64,000 nucleotides of DNA from positions 2,542,001 to 2,606,000 of the forward strand of contig CP110630.1 in NCBI GenBank assembly GCA_026210745.1, read 5' to 3'. A program made the translations under genes and the position numbers. The notes beneath the pieces are model-generated. The model did not search any database and was not told where the DNA came from. It was given only the letters and a program-made list of their open reading frames with translations. Source of the DNA: Exobasidium rhododendri. Lineage: Eukaryota > Basidiomycota > Exobasidiomycetes > Exobasidiales > Exobasidiaceae. How positions within the stretch are numbered: the stretch's first letter is position 1; each line of letters opens with the position of its first letter. Of this stretch, positions 33,024-44,096 are shown piece after piece.

Positions 33024-34249
33024 CTATCGCCAGAACCAGGAGCCACCAGTCAGACCCGGTGCTGTCATCTGCCCCAATAAGGACGCAAAACTAGCGACGC
33101 CCAGAATATGTGCTGAGTGGATGACTGTCGAGGAAAGAGAAAGTTGCAAACGAAGGAATTGTGTGAGACGCCAAAGGGGAAAAGAAGAGGTAAAATCGAC
33201 CGCAAACTTACGCCATTTACGCTCTGGATGCTCCTCGGCCGCTTCGAAGGGGTTGGGTAGTCCCATGATGTTGCAGAATATGTGGGCGACAAAGGGAGAC
33301 AGGATGCTACCAGTCCTAAGAAATAGGAAGTTGGCATACCAGCCAAAGACGCACGTATACCCGAACTGTACCGATGAGATTAGCACACTCTTCTTCAGAG
33401 CTTGTTCGGTCCTTCCTTCTTTGACGTATAGTTCATATGCGTGATGAAGGTGCGCTGCGATGGAGACGCGATTACGAAGGATAAGGGGAAGCGGAAGGCA
33501 CTGGTAAGTGAGTTGACCGTAGATGTGAGGTGCTCTCTCATCCTCTCTCCCTCTCTCTTGTACGTACCCAGACCAAAGTAGAGAGGTGTGAGAAAGATCA
33601 TCTGCTTCTTGCTGAAGCCAGCAAGAGAGTGCAGTGCCAAGATACAACCTCGAAATACGAGCTCTTCCGTCAACGGTCCAACGATGTAGTTGCGAATACC
33701 CCATATATTGTCGAACTTGGATCTGATGCTTGACTCATAGCTAAAGTTTCTTTGGAAAGGAAGCTTCTTGTCCAGATAGGTCACGTACAGGGGTCCCAGA
33801 AATAGAGAGGACGTGAGCAGGAGTGGTAGTATCAGCGATGGTAAGACATGGTGGAGTGTGTACAGTGTAAGCGACGGTTGAAATGGGAGTATGTTAGAAT
33901 GAAGTAGGCTCGGCACAGGAAGTGGGACCCCTAGCACACGAAGTGTCGATAGTGAAGCAAGTAGAGGATGATCCCTTGGAAACGCCACATGACGAATGAA
34001 AGATCCAGTGAGAAGCAAAGAAGCTATCGTGGTGGCAGTGACTGTTTGAAGTCGACTTTTCACAATGACGGCATCGTCCTTATTGAGTAGCGCGCCATCT
34101 TTGCTTCGAGCAGCTCCAATTCTTGTGCGAGTGGAAATGTATAGACCTCCGACGTATGACAACGTCAAGAGCGATGACCCTATCCCGCTTTCAAGAGCAC
34201 TGATGGCCGGCAGCGGCACTTGATCATCAATGAGGTGGAATATGGTCAT
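33024..34249 (-). CDS. RCE1: CAAX prenyl protease 2 (Rce1)
   Basis: Exons 33568-34249, 33212-33454 and 33024-33124 give 341 aa. The enzyme removes the -AAX tripeptide from farnesylated Ras-like proteins in the ER membrane. The glutamate-type active site is visible: LTEELVFRGC (motif 1), LAHLHHAYEL (His motif) and AHIFCNIMG (motif 3). Several membrane segments precede it (LLTLSYVGGLYIS, TATTIASLLLTGSF, LPSLILPLLLTSSLFLG). The C-terminal membrane helix lies in exon 3 (HSAHILGVASFASLLG). The gene is divergent from the SET-domain gene at 34457. Confidence 0.92.
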
Positions 34250-34456
34250 TGCCTTTCGATCGGGGAAGAAGGAAAAGAGTATTGGGACAGGTAAAGTGCA
34301 ACACTTTTTTCCCCCCAGGCTTTCACTTCACCCTTTACACTCTACGCGTGCATCGAGCGAAGTTTAATTTTATATAAGATTTGTGACACTGTCGATACTT
34401 CGAAGTTGCCTTGTAAGGGGACTCCCATCGCTCTCGCTTCTTCTCGTTCGGACGCC

Positions 34457-35893
34457 ATGGCAGTGGTGGGCCATTGCATTGACTTGACGCACAGCAGTAA
34501 TGACACTGTCATGGAGGCAGGTCAGCTACAAAGCAGTGGAATGATAGCCGTCCCTCCACCACTTTCCCCCACGACAAAGCCCGCTGTTGCGCCCTCCGCT
34601 TCCTCTCAGTCGTCGTCGTCGTCGTCTACCAATCTTACTTTCAATTCATACGAGATCAAGGCCCTGTCCTCGTCTCGAATCAGCTACACACGTCTACCTG
34701 ATATCCTGCAGCACGATCAAAACAAAAATGTCGTCAACGATTCTCACGCGAAGATCTTCAAAGGATACATACAAGAGTTCGAGGAAAGTTCGGCGCCCTT
34801 GTCGGTGACGAATCACATTGACCCTTTTGTCCAGCCATGTCCGTCGGCAGACTTTTGCTATACGGACGGGTATCAACTCACTGACACACTGGAAAGGCCT
34901 ACTCGTAGAGTCAGTGCGACGACTTTAATTCCTAGAGGATGTGGTTGCAATAACGTTTCAGGCATATGTGACCCCCGGACTTGCAAATGCTATGCTTTGC
35001 ACGAACAATTGGCTCCGGGCACTTGGCAGGATAAGGACCTTTCTGGTCATTTCGCATACAGTGGCGGGAAACTGCGAGCGAATGTAGTGGAAATGCCTGG
35101 AGCGCCGATCTGGGAGTGCAATTCTTACTGCTCTTGTACCAGTGAGTGCAAGAATAGAGTCGTGCAAAATGGAAGAACGGTTGGATTGGATCTATTCAAG
35201 TCAGCAGCCAAAGGCTGGGGTCTCCGAGCAATGCCAGTGCAAAAGGAAAAGGACAGAATCAAGAAAGGCAACTTCATCACCGTCTATGCCGGTGAATTGA
35301 TAGGCTACGAAGAAGCAGAAAGAAGAGGCATTGAATATGGAAAAACAATGACTACTTACGTTCTTGACATTGATTCGCATCACATCAAGCGAAAGCTGAT
35401 ATACGAGCCCTACCTAAGAATGCAAAGAAACAAAGGAGTCAATCTTGATGGGGACGACGACGACGTTCAGCTTCAAGCAGAAGAGTGGGCTACTGAAACA
35501 GACACGGCACTACTGTACTCTATCGATGCAGGTCTCTGGGGAAACTTGTCGAGGTTCTTCAATCACTCTTGCGAGCCAAATCTCGTCGTGTATCCTGTAT
35601 ATACCGAAGAAAGGGATCTTCGACGACCCTTCTTAGCTTTCTTCGCAAAGACAGACATTCTGCCAGGCGAAGAATTGACGTTTGATTATGGCGGAGATCT
35701 GGCAGCAGACGAGGTACCATCTTTAGAGGTGGAGAGCTCAGCGGAGAATATGAAAGCAGCAGCGAAAGAACAGCTACAAACCCGTCGCATGGGCACTGAG
35801 GTTACGGTCAAGGGACTTGATGGGAAGTTGACGCTCAAAGGTATGAAATGTGGATGTGGAGCAGCAAGATGTCGAAAGACGATCTTTCATTGA
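34457..35893 (+). CDS. SUV39/Clr4-type histone H3K9 methyltransferase
   Basis: This single-exon gene gives 478 aa. A Cys-rich pre-SET domain (GCGCNNVSGICDPRTCKC ... CNSYCSCTSECKNR) precedes a SET domain: GWGLRAMPV, VYAGELIGYEEA, then the SAM and catalytic motifs NLSRFFNHSCEPN and GEELTFDYG. The post-SET CGCGAARCRK closes the domain with its Zn-binding Cys. This three-part arrangement marks the H3K9 (Su(var)3-9) group and predicts a nuclear heterochromatin role. I see no chromodomain in the first 130 residues, which are Ser/Pro-rich, so chromatin targeting would differ from Clr4. A 40-residue acidic insert sits inside SET. The start Met at 34457 is the first ATG of the frame. Confidence 0.92.
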   Translation: MAVVGHCIDLTHSSNDTVMEAGQLQSSGMIAVPPPLSPTTKPAVAPSASSQSSSSSSTNLTFNSYEIKALSSSRISYTRLPDILQHDQNKNVVNDSHAKIFKGYIQEFEESSAPLSVTNHIDPFVQPCPSADFCYTDGYQLTDTLERPTRRVSATTLIPRGCGCNNVSGICDPRTCKCYALHEQLAPGTWQDKDLSGHFAYSGGKLRANVVEMPGAPIWECNSYCSCTSECKNRVVQNGRTVGLDLFKSAAKGWGLRAMPVQKEKDRIKKGNFITVYAGELIGYEEAERRGIEYGKTMTTYVLDIDSHHIKRKLIYEPYLRMQRNKGVNLDGDDDDVQLQAEEWATETDTALLYSIDAGLWGNLSRFFNHSCEPNLVVYPVYTEERDLRRPFLAFFAKTDILPGEELTFDYGGDLAADEVPSLEVESSAENMKAAAKEQLQTRRMGTEVTVKGLDGKLTLKGMKCGCGAARCRKTIFH

Positions 35894-36076
35894 AGGCCAC
35901 AGCGGATCCTCTAGAGGGAATGGTAAAGAGGGAGGAAAAGAATCAAATTACACGTATCATACACACAAGATTGCGCCGTCCTGTCGGCTTTGTTCATCAT
36001 CAATAGCGTTTCTAATAAGGTGGACTGAGATTTCCGCTCAGCCCGATCTGCCGTCTGATGCTGCCGATGCTAAGAG

Positions 36077-37912
36077 CTACGACAAGGCCTTTCTCATCTC
36101 TTCAATAGTTAGCTTAAGTCGGCCAGTATCGCGCAACAATCGCTCTGCCGGTATCTTCCATTGAAGGGCTGATGTCCACTTGTCTTTCAACAAAGTTTCT
36201 GCTTGAATCTTTGTCGACTTCTTCGTCAATTCCGTCGCCACAAGTCTAGCGTTCTGCTCTGCTTCTTGTAGCCATTCCAAAGTCTCGACATGCTTATCAG
36301 CTTTTGATCCCAGACCGATCGTATTCTTTAGGGCTCCGAACGTCGAATGGGCGCTTCCTTTTGATCCAAGTGCGTAGATGGTCTCTGCGATATGAATGCA
36401 AGCCAAAGCATCATGGTGAAGTAACCAAAGTGAATGCAGAGAAGGACCGACCTGATCTTGATTGTCAGATAGGGATAGCCGCTGCTTTTCTACTCGAGCC
36501 AAACGAAGGGCACCGGCTTGGAATTGTAATGCTTTCTCCATTTGAACACGATTGTCAGGTTGAGCGTAAAAGGCAGAAAGGGAGAGCAGGGTCGAGATGA
36601 GTGATCGAGTCAAGGCAGGTGAAGGTGCTTCTGCTGATAACATGCCGATCGACAGAGGTACAGAAGTAGTCGTCACATGTGGTGGCAGTTTCTCTCGTCG
36701 ACCATGAAGTGCGCCATCCACTTCCCTGATCTCCTCTGGACTGGGCGACAAACCACCCTTGCCGGCAACGATCTGATTCTTTACAATACCCACCCTTCCC
36801 GTGTCTCCAGTAGAAATTTCTGCCTCATGACCAGCCAAGCTGATAGCATGCAGTAGCCACCTTTCTGCTTCGTCTCTTCGTCCAAGTGTGTGATGAAGAT
36901 CGCCGACCTTCGTGGCCAGCCTTACAAGCCTTTCCGTTCGAATGCTGGGTTGACCTGATGAGTGGCCCTCGCTGTTCATGCTCTCATTGGTAGTGTTCAA
37001 GCTTGAGAGCACGTCAAATACTCTCGTATAGCCTGACAAAGCTCCTTTCAATGATTCCTCCATCCCTAATCTTTCTCGGACCGATGCTAGCTTGCACTCC
37101 AGTGAAACGGCAGTCAAGTCCAGCGGTTGCCGGGCTGCGGCTGTGTTAGGGCTTTTGACACCTGCTCTGATTGCTGCTACGTCTGGTATGCTGATCTTTC
37201 TATCTTCTGCGATATTCAGGGTCTCTTTGAGAAACCTTTCAGAATAAGCAAGTCCTTCATCGATAGAGAGATACGATGAAGAAGAAGACGACCGTTTTCC
37301 TCCGATCGTCGGTACCCCTGCACCGGCAGAAACGAGCGAACTCGGCGATATACCCCCTCCCCAATTAGCACATATCCAAGCGCTCCGAAGAGTATGTCTG
37401 CCTCTGATACCAAGTCTTGAATCTGTTCCTTTGCCTACTCCCCAATTATGCTCTTGCAATTCCTCCACCCAACCCCAAGGGTCGTCGTCCTGACTTTGTA
37501 TTTGGGTTCTCGGCATTGCGATATGTTCGACATACTGATGGACCCCTTCAAAAGTCAATGCACCTACTGTCATGACACCCGCACTCGTCAACAAGATCAT
37601 ACGAGCGATGCTGGAGATGGTGTGAACAAAATGAGCGAATGGCCTGGAGAAGGAAGACACCAGATAATCATCTTGAGGTGACGAGGCGTACATTCTCTTG
37701 GTTGTAACACTTTGAGGTAGACGACCGACCTGAGACATCTGGAAGCGTAGGCCCCTCGCTGGTATACCTGGCCGTGAGATGGCAACCCGAGCTGCCTGCA
37801 TGCTGTAGCTCAACTTGCAAGTGGGGCAGGTATCTAGAGTGTCGACGAAATGCTCCAGTGTCAGATTTTTTGGGCTTGGAGGAAGCTCGCTCGTAAGCGT
37901 TGCTTGCTTCAT
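36077..37912 (-). CDS. Mitochondrial TPR-type protein, possibly Mgr3-like
   Basis: This is a single-exon frame of 611 aa; a start at 37801 (MQAARVAISRPGIPARG) gives a cleaner mitochondrial presequence than 37912. A single membrane segment, ARMILLTSAGVMTVGALTF, follows, then a matrix- or space-exposed region starting DDDPWGWVEELQEHNWG and GIRGRHTLRSAWICANWGG. Helical repeats with TPR spacing are visible: LVRLATKVGDLHHTLGRRDEAERWLLHAI and LSLSAFYAQPDNRVQMEKALQFQ. The architecture resembles fungal relatives of Mgr3, a TPR adaptor of the i-AAA protease in the inner membrane. That link is by arrangement and recalled motifs, not a database match. It is tail-to-tail with the SET-domain gene. Confidence 0.6.
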   Translation of the reverse strand: MKQATLTSELPPSPKNLTLEHFVDTLDTCPTCKLSYSMQAARVAISRPGIPARGLRFQMSQVGRLPQSVTTKRMYASSPQDDYLVSSFSRPFAHFVHTISSIARMILLTSAGVMTVGALTFEGVHQYVEHIAMPRTQIQSQDDDPWGWVEELQEHNWGVGKGTDSRLGIRGRHTLRSAWICANWGGGISPSSLVSAGAGVPTIGGKRSSSSSSYLSIDEGLAYSERFLKETLNIAEDRKISIPDVAAIRAGVKSPNTAAARQPLDLTAVSLECKLASVRERLGMEESLKGALSGYTRVFDVLSSLNTTNESMNSEGHSSGQPSIRTERLVRLATKVGDLHHTLGRRDEAERWLLHAISLAGHEAEISTGDTGRVGIVKNQIVAGKGGLSPSPEEIREVDGALHGRREKLPPHVTTTSVPLSIGMLSAEAPSPALTRSLISTLLSLSAFYAQPDNRVQMEKALQFQAGALRLARVEKQRLSLSDNQDQVGPSLHSLWLLHHDALACIHIAETIYALGSKGSAHSTFGALKNTIGLGSKADKHVETLEWLQEAEQNARLVATELTKKSTKIQAETLLKDKWTSALQWKIPAERLLRDTGRLKLTIEEMRKALS

Positions 37913-38045
37913 TTAGCAGCACCTCATCGAACGCGTGAGCAAGGTTAGGGAATAAAATTTATTTTTATTTTTTGGCTCGATCCTGCCTCATCCCCTCCTT
38001 CACACACCGCAAGAGTATCGCTGTTTGGATGCAAGGGGGCAAGAC

Positions 38046-38382
38046 ATGCCAAAGCAGACTTTCTACGATGAGATCGAGCTAGAAGACATGTCATACGATG
38101 AAGATCGAGACTTGTTCCACTACCCATGCCCTTGCGGAGACCGGTTTGAAATAACTCGAAAGCAGCTTAAAGAGGCAGAGGATGTGGCAACTTGTCCTAG
38201 CTGTAGCTTGATCATTCGAGTCGTCTTTGATCCAGTGAGTGGAGTTTTAAGACGTAGAGGACTTGGTTGCATGCAGATAGACTGATCCAGCCGGCTGCCA
38301 ATAGCTCGACTTTGAGGAAGACGACGAAGAGGACCTAGTCCTAGAGAAGGCAAGCATTACGCCCCTCCCTCTTGCTGTATGA
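38046..38382 (+). CDS. DPH3: Diphthamide biosynthesis protein Dph3
   Basis: Exons 38046-38234 and 38305-38382 give 88 aa. The CSL-type zinc finger is complete: [31 protein letters not shown], then [13 protein letters not shown], with four Cys in CxC and CxxC pairs. Dph3 supplies electrons to the Dph1-Dph2 Fe-S enzyme in the first step of diphthamide formation on EF2, and also works with Elongator. The acidic C-terminal tail ([13 protein letters not shown]) is encoded by the second exon. An in-frame Met at 38025 would add seven residues. Confidence 0.95.
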
Positions 38383-39261
38383 GGTGCCATCAGGCAAGGC
38401 AATGTTCCTTCAACTTCAAAATGATCAAAGGGCGACACGATCTTCGCACATGTGACCATCACGATACAGTGTGCAGGTTCGTATGATTGGACGTATCGTC
38501 TCTTTTCCATCTTGAAGAGCGAGGCATCCATATCATAGCTAGTCTTCAACTATTTAGACTCAGCGATAGCTCTACTGCAAACCAAAGCATCATGATTCAG
38601 AGGATGTGTGTGTAAGCTCGCCTGCATTTGGAATCATGTCAAAATTGGCTTGCTCTGGTCAACCATGATCGTCCTCAATTGCGAAAGCCGGGATCAGCTG
38701 TTGGAAGAGGAAATGGAAGAAAGGTTCACTCGGATGGTTCGTCAATTCAAGGCGACGGCAAGAGAGGTCGGTCTTCTGCTTTGTCTCGGTGATAAACGCT
38801 CCTTTTAGCTGAGCTCGCTGTGGCTATGCTGGCTAGCCGCAAAGCAGATCGCTGCTGCTAGTGACATGGTAGCAAGGTGCAAGGGGGAAAACTCAAGTGT
38901 CCTCGACAACAGTACTGTTACCGCTCCATTCTGTAGATCCAAAGACTACTGTGATTGCAATAATGTCCTAATAGTATTGTTGCAGAAAAACTTGATGATC
39001 AGTATGCTTTCCATGATCACATTAGAGTCTTTCGTATTCTTTGAGAAACGCTGAGAAGAGAATTCGTGAGCATGAAGAGTGCGTACCATACTGAATATGA
39101 GTCTTCTATTTAATGAGGTTGCGTCGTGGGTCACTCTTCTTGAACTCACGTGACTGTCAAAATTTGTGTGGCGAAGGAATTTTGGTTAAGGACCGCTTGC
39201 TGCTAAATGTCAGTGTGATAAGTCCCCTCCTGATCCATTCACTACCTCTCGCTTTTTAGGC
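38383..39261. other. Gap of about 880 bp; possible small multi-exon gene
   Basis: No gene was recognised with confidence. A plausible plus-strand chain is a peptide from 38422 ending ...HDTVCR, an exon at about 38558-38605 (LSDSSTANQSIMIQR) and an exon at about 38689-38766 (RDQLLEEEMEERFTRMVRQF), joined by GT-AG introns in frame; the continuation after 38766 is unclear because its donor (GTCGGT) is weak. The last peptide forms a strong amphipathic helix. A CACGTGAC element lies at 39147-39154 near the NMD3 start. It may instead be noncoding or a decayed gene. Confidence 0.25.
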
Positions 39262-41106
39262 ATGGAGTACATCACCCCTACTGCCCCACAACAAGGTCTA
39301 GTGCTATGTGCAGACTGTGGTACACCCATCGCGCCCAACAATGCCAATCTATGCTTGTCTTGTCTACGAGCTAGTGTAGATATCACCGAGGGAATCCCAA
39401 AGCAAGCAACTGTGAACTTTTGTCGAAATTGTGAACGTTACCTGAATCCACCTCAATCTTGGGTACCTGCTCAATTAGAAAGTCGGGAATTGCTAGCCAT
39501 CTGTCTTAAGAAGCTGAAGGGTCTCAACAAAGTGCGACTGATCGATGCCTCATTCATCTGGACAGAGCCTCACAGCAAGCGACTTCGTGTGAAATTGACT
39601 GTTCAGAAGGAAGTGCTTACATCGACTGTACTTCAGCAAATATTCGAGATCGAATACATTGTTCAATATGGTCAATGTCCAGACTGTACTCGACAGGCTG
39701 CAAAGAATACTTGGAAGGCCACGGTACAGGTCCGACAGAAAGGTGAGTCTGCATGAGGAGGCCAGTCTGTCCTGGCAATAAAACTGACCCCTCTTCTCCC
39801 ACTCTCCCAAGTTCCCCACAAGCGGACCTTCCTCTACCTCGAACAGCTCATCTTAAAACACAACGCACACAAGGATACCATCAGCATCACAGAGACGCGC
39901 GATGGCTTAGATTTCTACTACTCTCAACGATCACATGCTGTGAAGATGTGCGACTTTCTATCGAGTGTGGTACCCGTCAGGATTCAATTCAGTAGTGCCG
40001 TCATTTCCATGGACATCCACACTTCGACGGTGAACAATAAATTCAGCTACAGTGTAGAGATTGCACCGATCTGCAAAGATGATTTGGTCGTTTTGCCCAA
40101 ACCTTTGGCCAAGAATATTGGCAACATTTCTCAATTGGTACTTTGCTCGAGGATCAGCAATGCTTTCAGGTTATTAGATCCAGCAACTCTTCAGATCGCC
40201 GACGTGCCTGCTGAAAGGTACTTCCGAGATCCTTTTCCCAGTCTTTGTCAGATGCCAGAGTTGGTGGAGTTCCTGGTGCTCGACATCGAACCGAGTGGAG
40301 TTGCAAGTCAGGATGGAAGGTGGATGACTGCGGATGCTCAAGTTAGTCCGCTGAATGCGACATCGTTTGGCGATGCCGATGCTGTCTTCCATACCAGAAC
40401 ACATCTAGGAGCGCTCTTGCAACCCGGTGATACTGTCCTAGGCTACCACGTCGTGAAATCAAACTTCAATTCACCGCTGTGGGACTCCTTCCCTGAAGAC
40501 AGGAAACCAGACATTGTTCTAGTGAAGAAGTCATACCCCGACACCAAGAAGAGACGCAGTAAGAGAAATTGGAGATTGAAGAGCATGGCAAAGGTCGAAG
40601 GTGAAGAAGATAACGTCAAGACGGCGGTGGGCAGAAAGAACGGCTTGGACGGTCAAAAAGTACAAAAGGACTACGAAATGTTCTTGAAGGAACTAGAGGA
40701 AGACGAAGAAATGCGAGCCGGCGTGAATCTATATCGTGATCCAGCCGCCGAGGAGAGGAACAAGAAGCGAAGAGAAGACAAGGCGAGATGGAGAGCGAGG
40801 AAGTTGGCACTGGAGGCAGAGAACGCTGAAGAAGGTGGAGACAATGTCATGGCAGACGTTGCTGGTCAACATCAAGATCAGGACTTTGATGGCATGACCG
40901 ATGATGGCTTCACAACGGACGGTGACAGTGAATTCGGTGATGATGATCTGCCTGGTGTCCGATTGGACGAGCTTCTCGACGATATGGACGGTGAGTAGTG
41001 CGGCGAGCAGAAGAAAGGGAAGAGGACGAGACAGTGGTCACCGGACTGATACCATCTTTTCACTCTCGCGACATCAGAGATGAAGCTGGACGACGAAAAC
41101 AAGTAA
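39262..41106 (+). CDS. NMD3: 60S ribosomal export protein Nmd3
   Basis: Exons 39262-39742, 39812-40990 and 41078-41106 give 562 aa. Nmd3 is the CRM1 adaptor that carries pre-60S subunits out of the nucleus. The N-terminal zinc-binding region is intact: LCADCGTPIAPNNANLCLSCLR, NFCRNCERY and YGQCPDCTRQ, four CxxC pairs. Next are NMD3 blocks LILKHNAHKDTISI and EGIDFYYSQR-like sequence (RDGLDFYYSQRSHAVKM). The C-terminal third is acidic and holds a likely Leu-rich nuclear export signal (LDELLDDMDEMKL) and a basic patch (RRSKRNWRLK). A TTTTTAG just before the ATG suggests a 5' UTR intron, not verified. Confidence 0.95.
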
Positions 41107-41227
41107 AGGTACGGAGGTATCTAATATAATTTTACAGGTTATGCTATTGTACAACGAGTCGAATTTGCAGCGAACGATCACCCTTGCAAGAGTACTTGGA
41201 CCCCTTCTTGTTTCTCTCACGAGGAGA

Positions 41228-44053
41228 TCAGAATCGCGAGATGTCGTATGCGGCATGATCCATCCGATTGGTGCCCTCCCCTGCTGCTGCTGCTGCTGCT
41301 GCTGCCCCTTCTCCTCCGCCGTCGCCTGCTGCTGCGATTGATTCCGTTGCTGCCGCCTTCATACTGGCTTCTATCTTGTGTCTCGCTCTTTCCAAATGAT
41401 GCAATCGGGAGACCCAATTACTTGTGTAATTGTACGGCACTCCCGATTCCTGACCATTGGTAGCGGCCACGAAGATCTGACTGACCAAGTTGCTGTTCAG
41501 AGCCAAGATTCTGACAAAATTGGCCAGATTTGCAGCAGAGATCAATTGACCATCGCCTACCGGTGAGAAGCTAGGCAGGCCTTCGATAGACTGCAGGGAC
41601 ACCCGATCTGATGAGAGGAGAGGATGATAAGGTCAGCGCGACTTGTCGAGGGAACCCCCAACCCACTATGCCGTACAGAAAACGACACTTACAGAACAAA
41701 GTATCTTCCGCATTGACGCTTCCCAGCTCTCCACCACCTCTTGAAGTCGGGTTTATGACAATGTTGATGAAATTGAATTGAGTCTTGATGGTGTCAAAAT
41801 TGTATTCCTTGCCGGATTCATTCCACACAATGCGAACCCAATCATTTCCTATCAACGCTTTCTTGCCGCTGTGGTTCGCATCTTGTGCAATATTATTCGG
41901 CATCAGCGTGGTGATGTGATAGACGATCTGACTAATGTCGTTTTCCCAAACATAAGCGTACTTGCCCTGCTCATCGTTGCGGATGTCTAAGCCACCAGTG
42001 TAGACGTCCTGCTGTCCCTTGAGTGTGATCAAATCGCCAAGACCGGCAATGAAGTTGGTGTAGTTGCGTGAACCGGATCGATTACCGAGTATCTCCCTCT
42101 CGCTAGTCTGACCGGCACCGACGTAGAGGACACCAATCTTGTGGAAATCGACTACAGGCGTAAGATCGATGGCGCGGATCATCCGTTGCGTTGCTGGTTC
42201 GTTTGGCAGCAAGACGGGACCTCGCTCACCTCCCACCATATCAGGAAAGGAAGACAGTTGCAAAGCGAGAAAGCCAGGATCCATGTGAAAGTCTCGAGGG
42301 GCAGGAGGAGAAGAAGAAGAAGAAGAAGAAGAAGAACTTTCGGACACTTTCTCTTCTTCCGTTTTGCTTTCATCGCGCATCTCTGACCCCAAGATTTTCC
42401 TAATGGAATCCTCCACCGAGTCTGTCTCGAAGCGAGGAATGGTCTTTTCCCCACCCAGGGAAGTCTCCTCTCCGTCTTGAGCAATGCTGCTGCTGGTTTT
42501 CTGGTTATCCCTCGGTGGAGAGTAGCCATCTATCTCCCTCTGCGTCACTCTGAGTACACTACCTTGCCCGTCCACTCCCTCTGTAAAAGACGCAGATCTG
42601 GGCTTCTTTACTAATCCGAGACTGGCAGGACCTCTAGCGTGGTGATTACGAAGATGATCGCCCACCCTCAATTGCACTTGAAGTCTGTCCTCCATTGTAC
42701 TGCATCGAGAGTCCGACGAACGCAGATCTCTCCTATCCATCATGAGCGAAGCCGGTAAATCTATCTTTGTGTCGTCTTTCCTTGGCAACTGGCTGACAGC
42801 GGCATTTTCTAACTTGCATAAAAGGCCAATCGTACCCGACGACCGTCTAATCATGATCTCGGCCCAGCCTGATTTCTTCAACGAGGTCACCGTCACCAGC
42901 CCTTTGCCGTAGATGTACGTCTTTGAGTTTGCATTGTACTCCTTTTCCAAATTACTCGCCTTGACGATCAAGTTCAAGAATGACTGCTTTGGTCGTGGCT
43001 CAGCATTGCTGTAGGTAAATCTAGCCAAAAAGTCAAAGCATACCTCTGTCTGGTCCGACACCTTCTCTCTGCCTTCATTTGCCGCTAGCAGACCTTTTCT
43101 GATATTCTCCACATATTTTCCACGGTCGTTTATCCGAAGCGACATGAACCAAAGCGACAGGTTGTAGTATGCCAGCATGATGACGTACTGTGAGAGGGTA
43201 AAAGAAGTTGCGTTGAAGCTCTGTTGGCTCTGTTCTCGATTCATCAGGTCTTGATTGTGATACTGTATGTACTGCAAGGCAATTCCAAAGATGCGTCGAA
43301 AGTCCGTCTCGGTGAAATTGGCATACAAATTCGGCAAGTGACCGATAGCAGCGATGAGCTCCAAGATGTGGACACTCATCACGTTTGACGACATCACGGT
43401 CGTGAGCTTCACCAACATTTTCGGCAGGTGTCGATTGATGCTCTTTTGCAGCTCGTAGCAGGCAACCGAGAGCGCGCGAACGCAAGGTTGAGCAGTATTG
43501 CTCGACTGGTTGAGCCCGGCCATGAATGCTTCGACCAGCTCGTCCTGTTGCGATCGGCTGAACAGAGCTCGGTAACTGATCAAGGTGGTCAAAGTACCAT
43601 ACACAATAGCGTAGACATCCGACTTCTTTACCTTGTCAGGCAGCGTGACCTGGTTGACAAACTTTTGATCCAACACTTTCGTGGCCAACAATTCGCGCAT
43701 GGCCAGGATCTGTACCTGCGCCTTTGGTCCACAGAACAGGTGCTTGTTCGCAAGTTGATGGGGCAGATGGCAAAGGAGATAGGAGACCAGGTCCCAATCT
43801 TTCTCCTTTGCCAAGAGGTTGATGCAGGTGGCCATGTATTCGGATATCGGTAAAGGGGTCGGAATGGTCCCTCCTTTCTTCATGATATGACGACCTTGGC
43901 AATCACTGCCGCACGAAGAATCTGCTTGCCACTCCGGATGCATGTACGTGTACACCACGTCACTCCTCAATCTTGATCCAGGTACTTCAAATTGCACTAC
44001 GTCTGGCAAACTCCAGAGAGGCGGAGTATCGACGGTTGGTGCTTTTCGAGTCG

Positions 44054-44096
<43 letters not shown>

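Noticed and set aside
38470-38490. GGTTCGTATGA resembling a tRNA B box
   Set aside because: No A box, acceptor stem or anticodon arm can be built around it.
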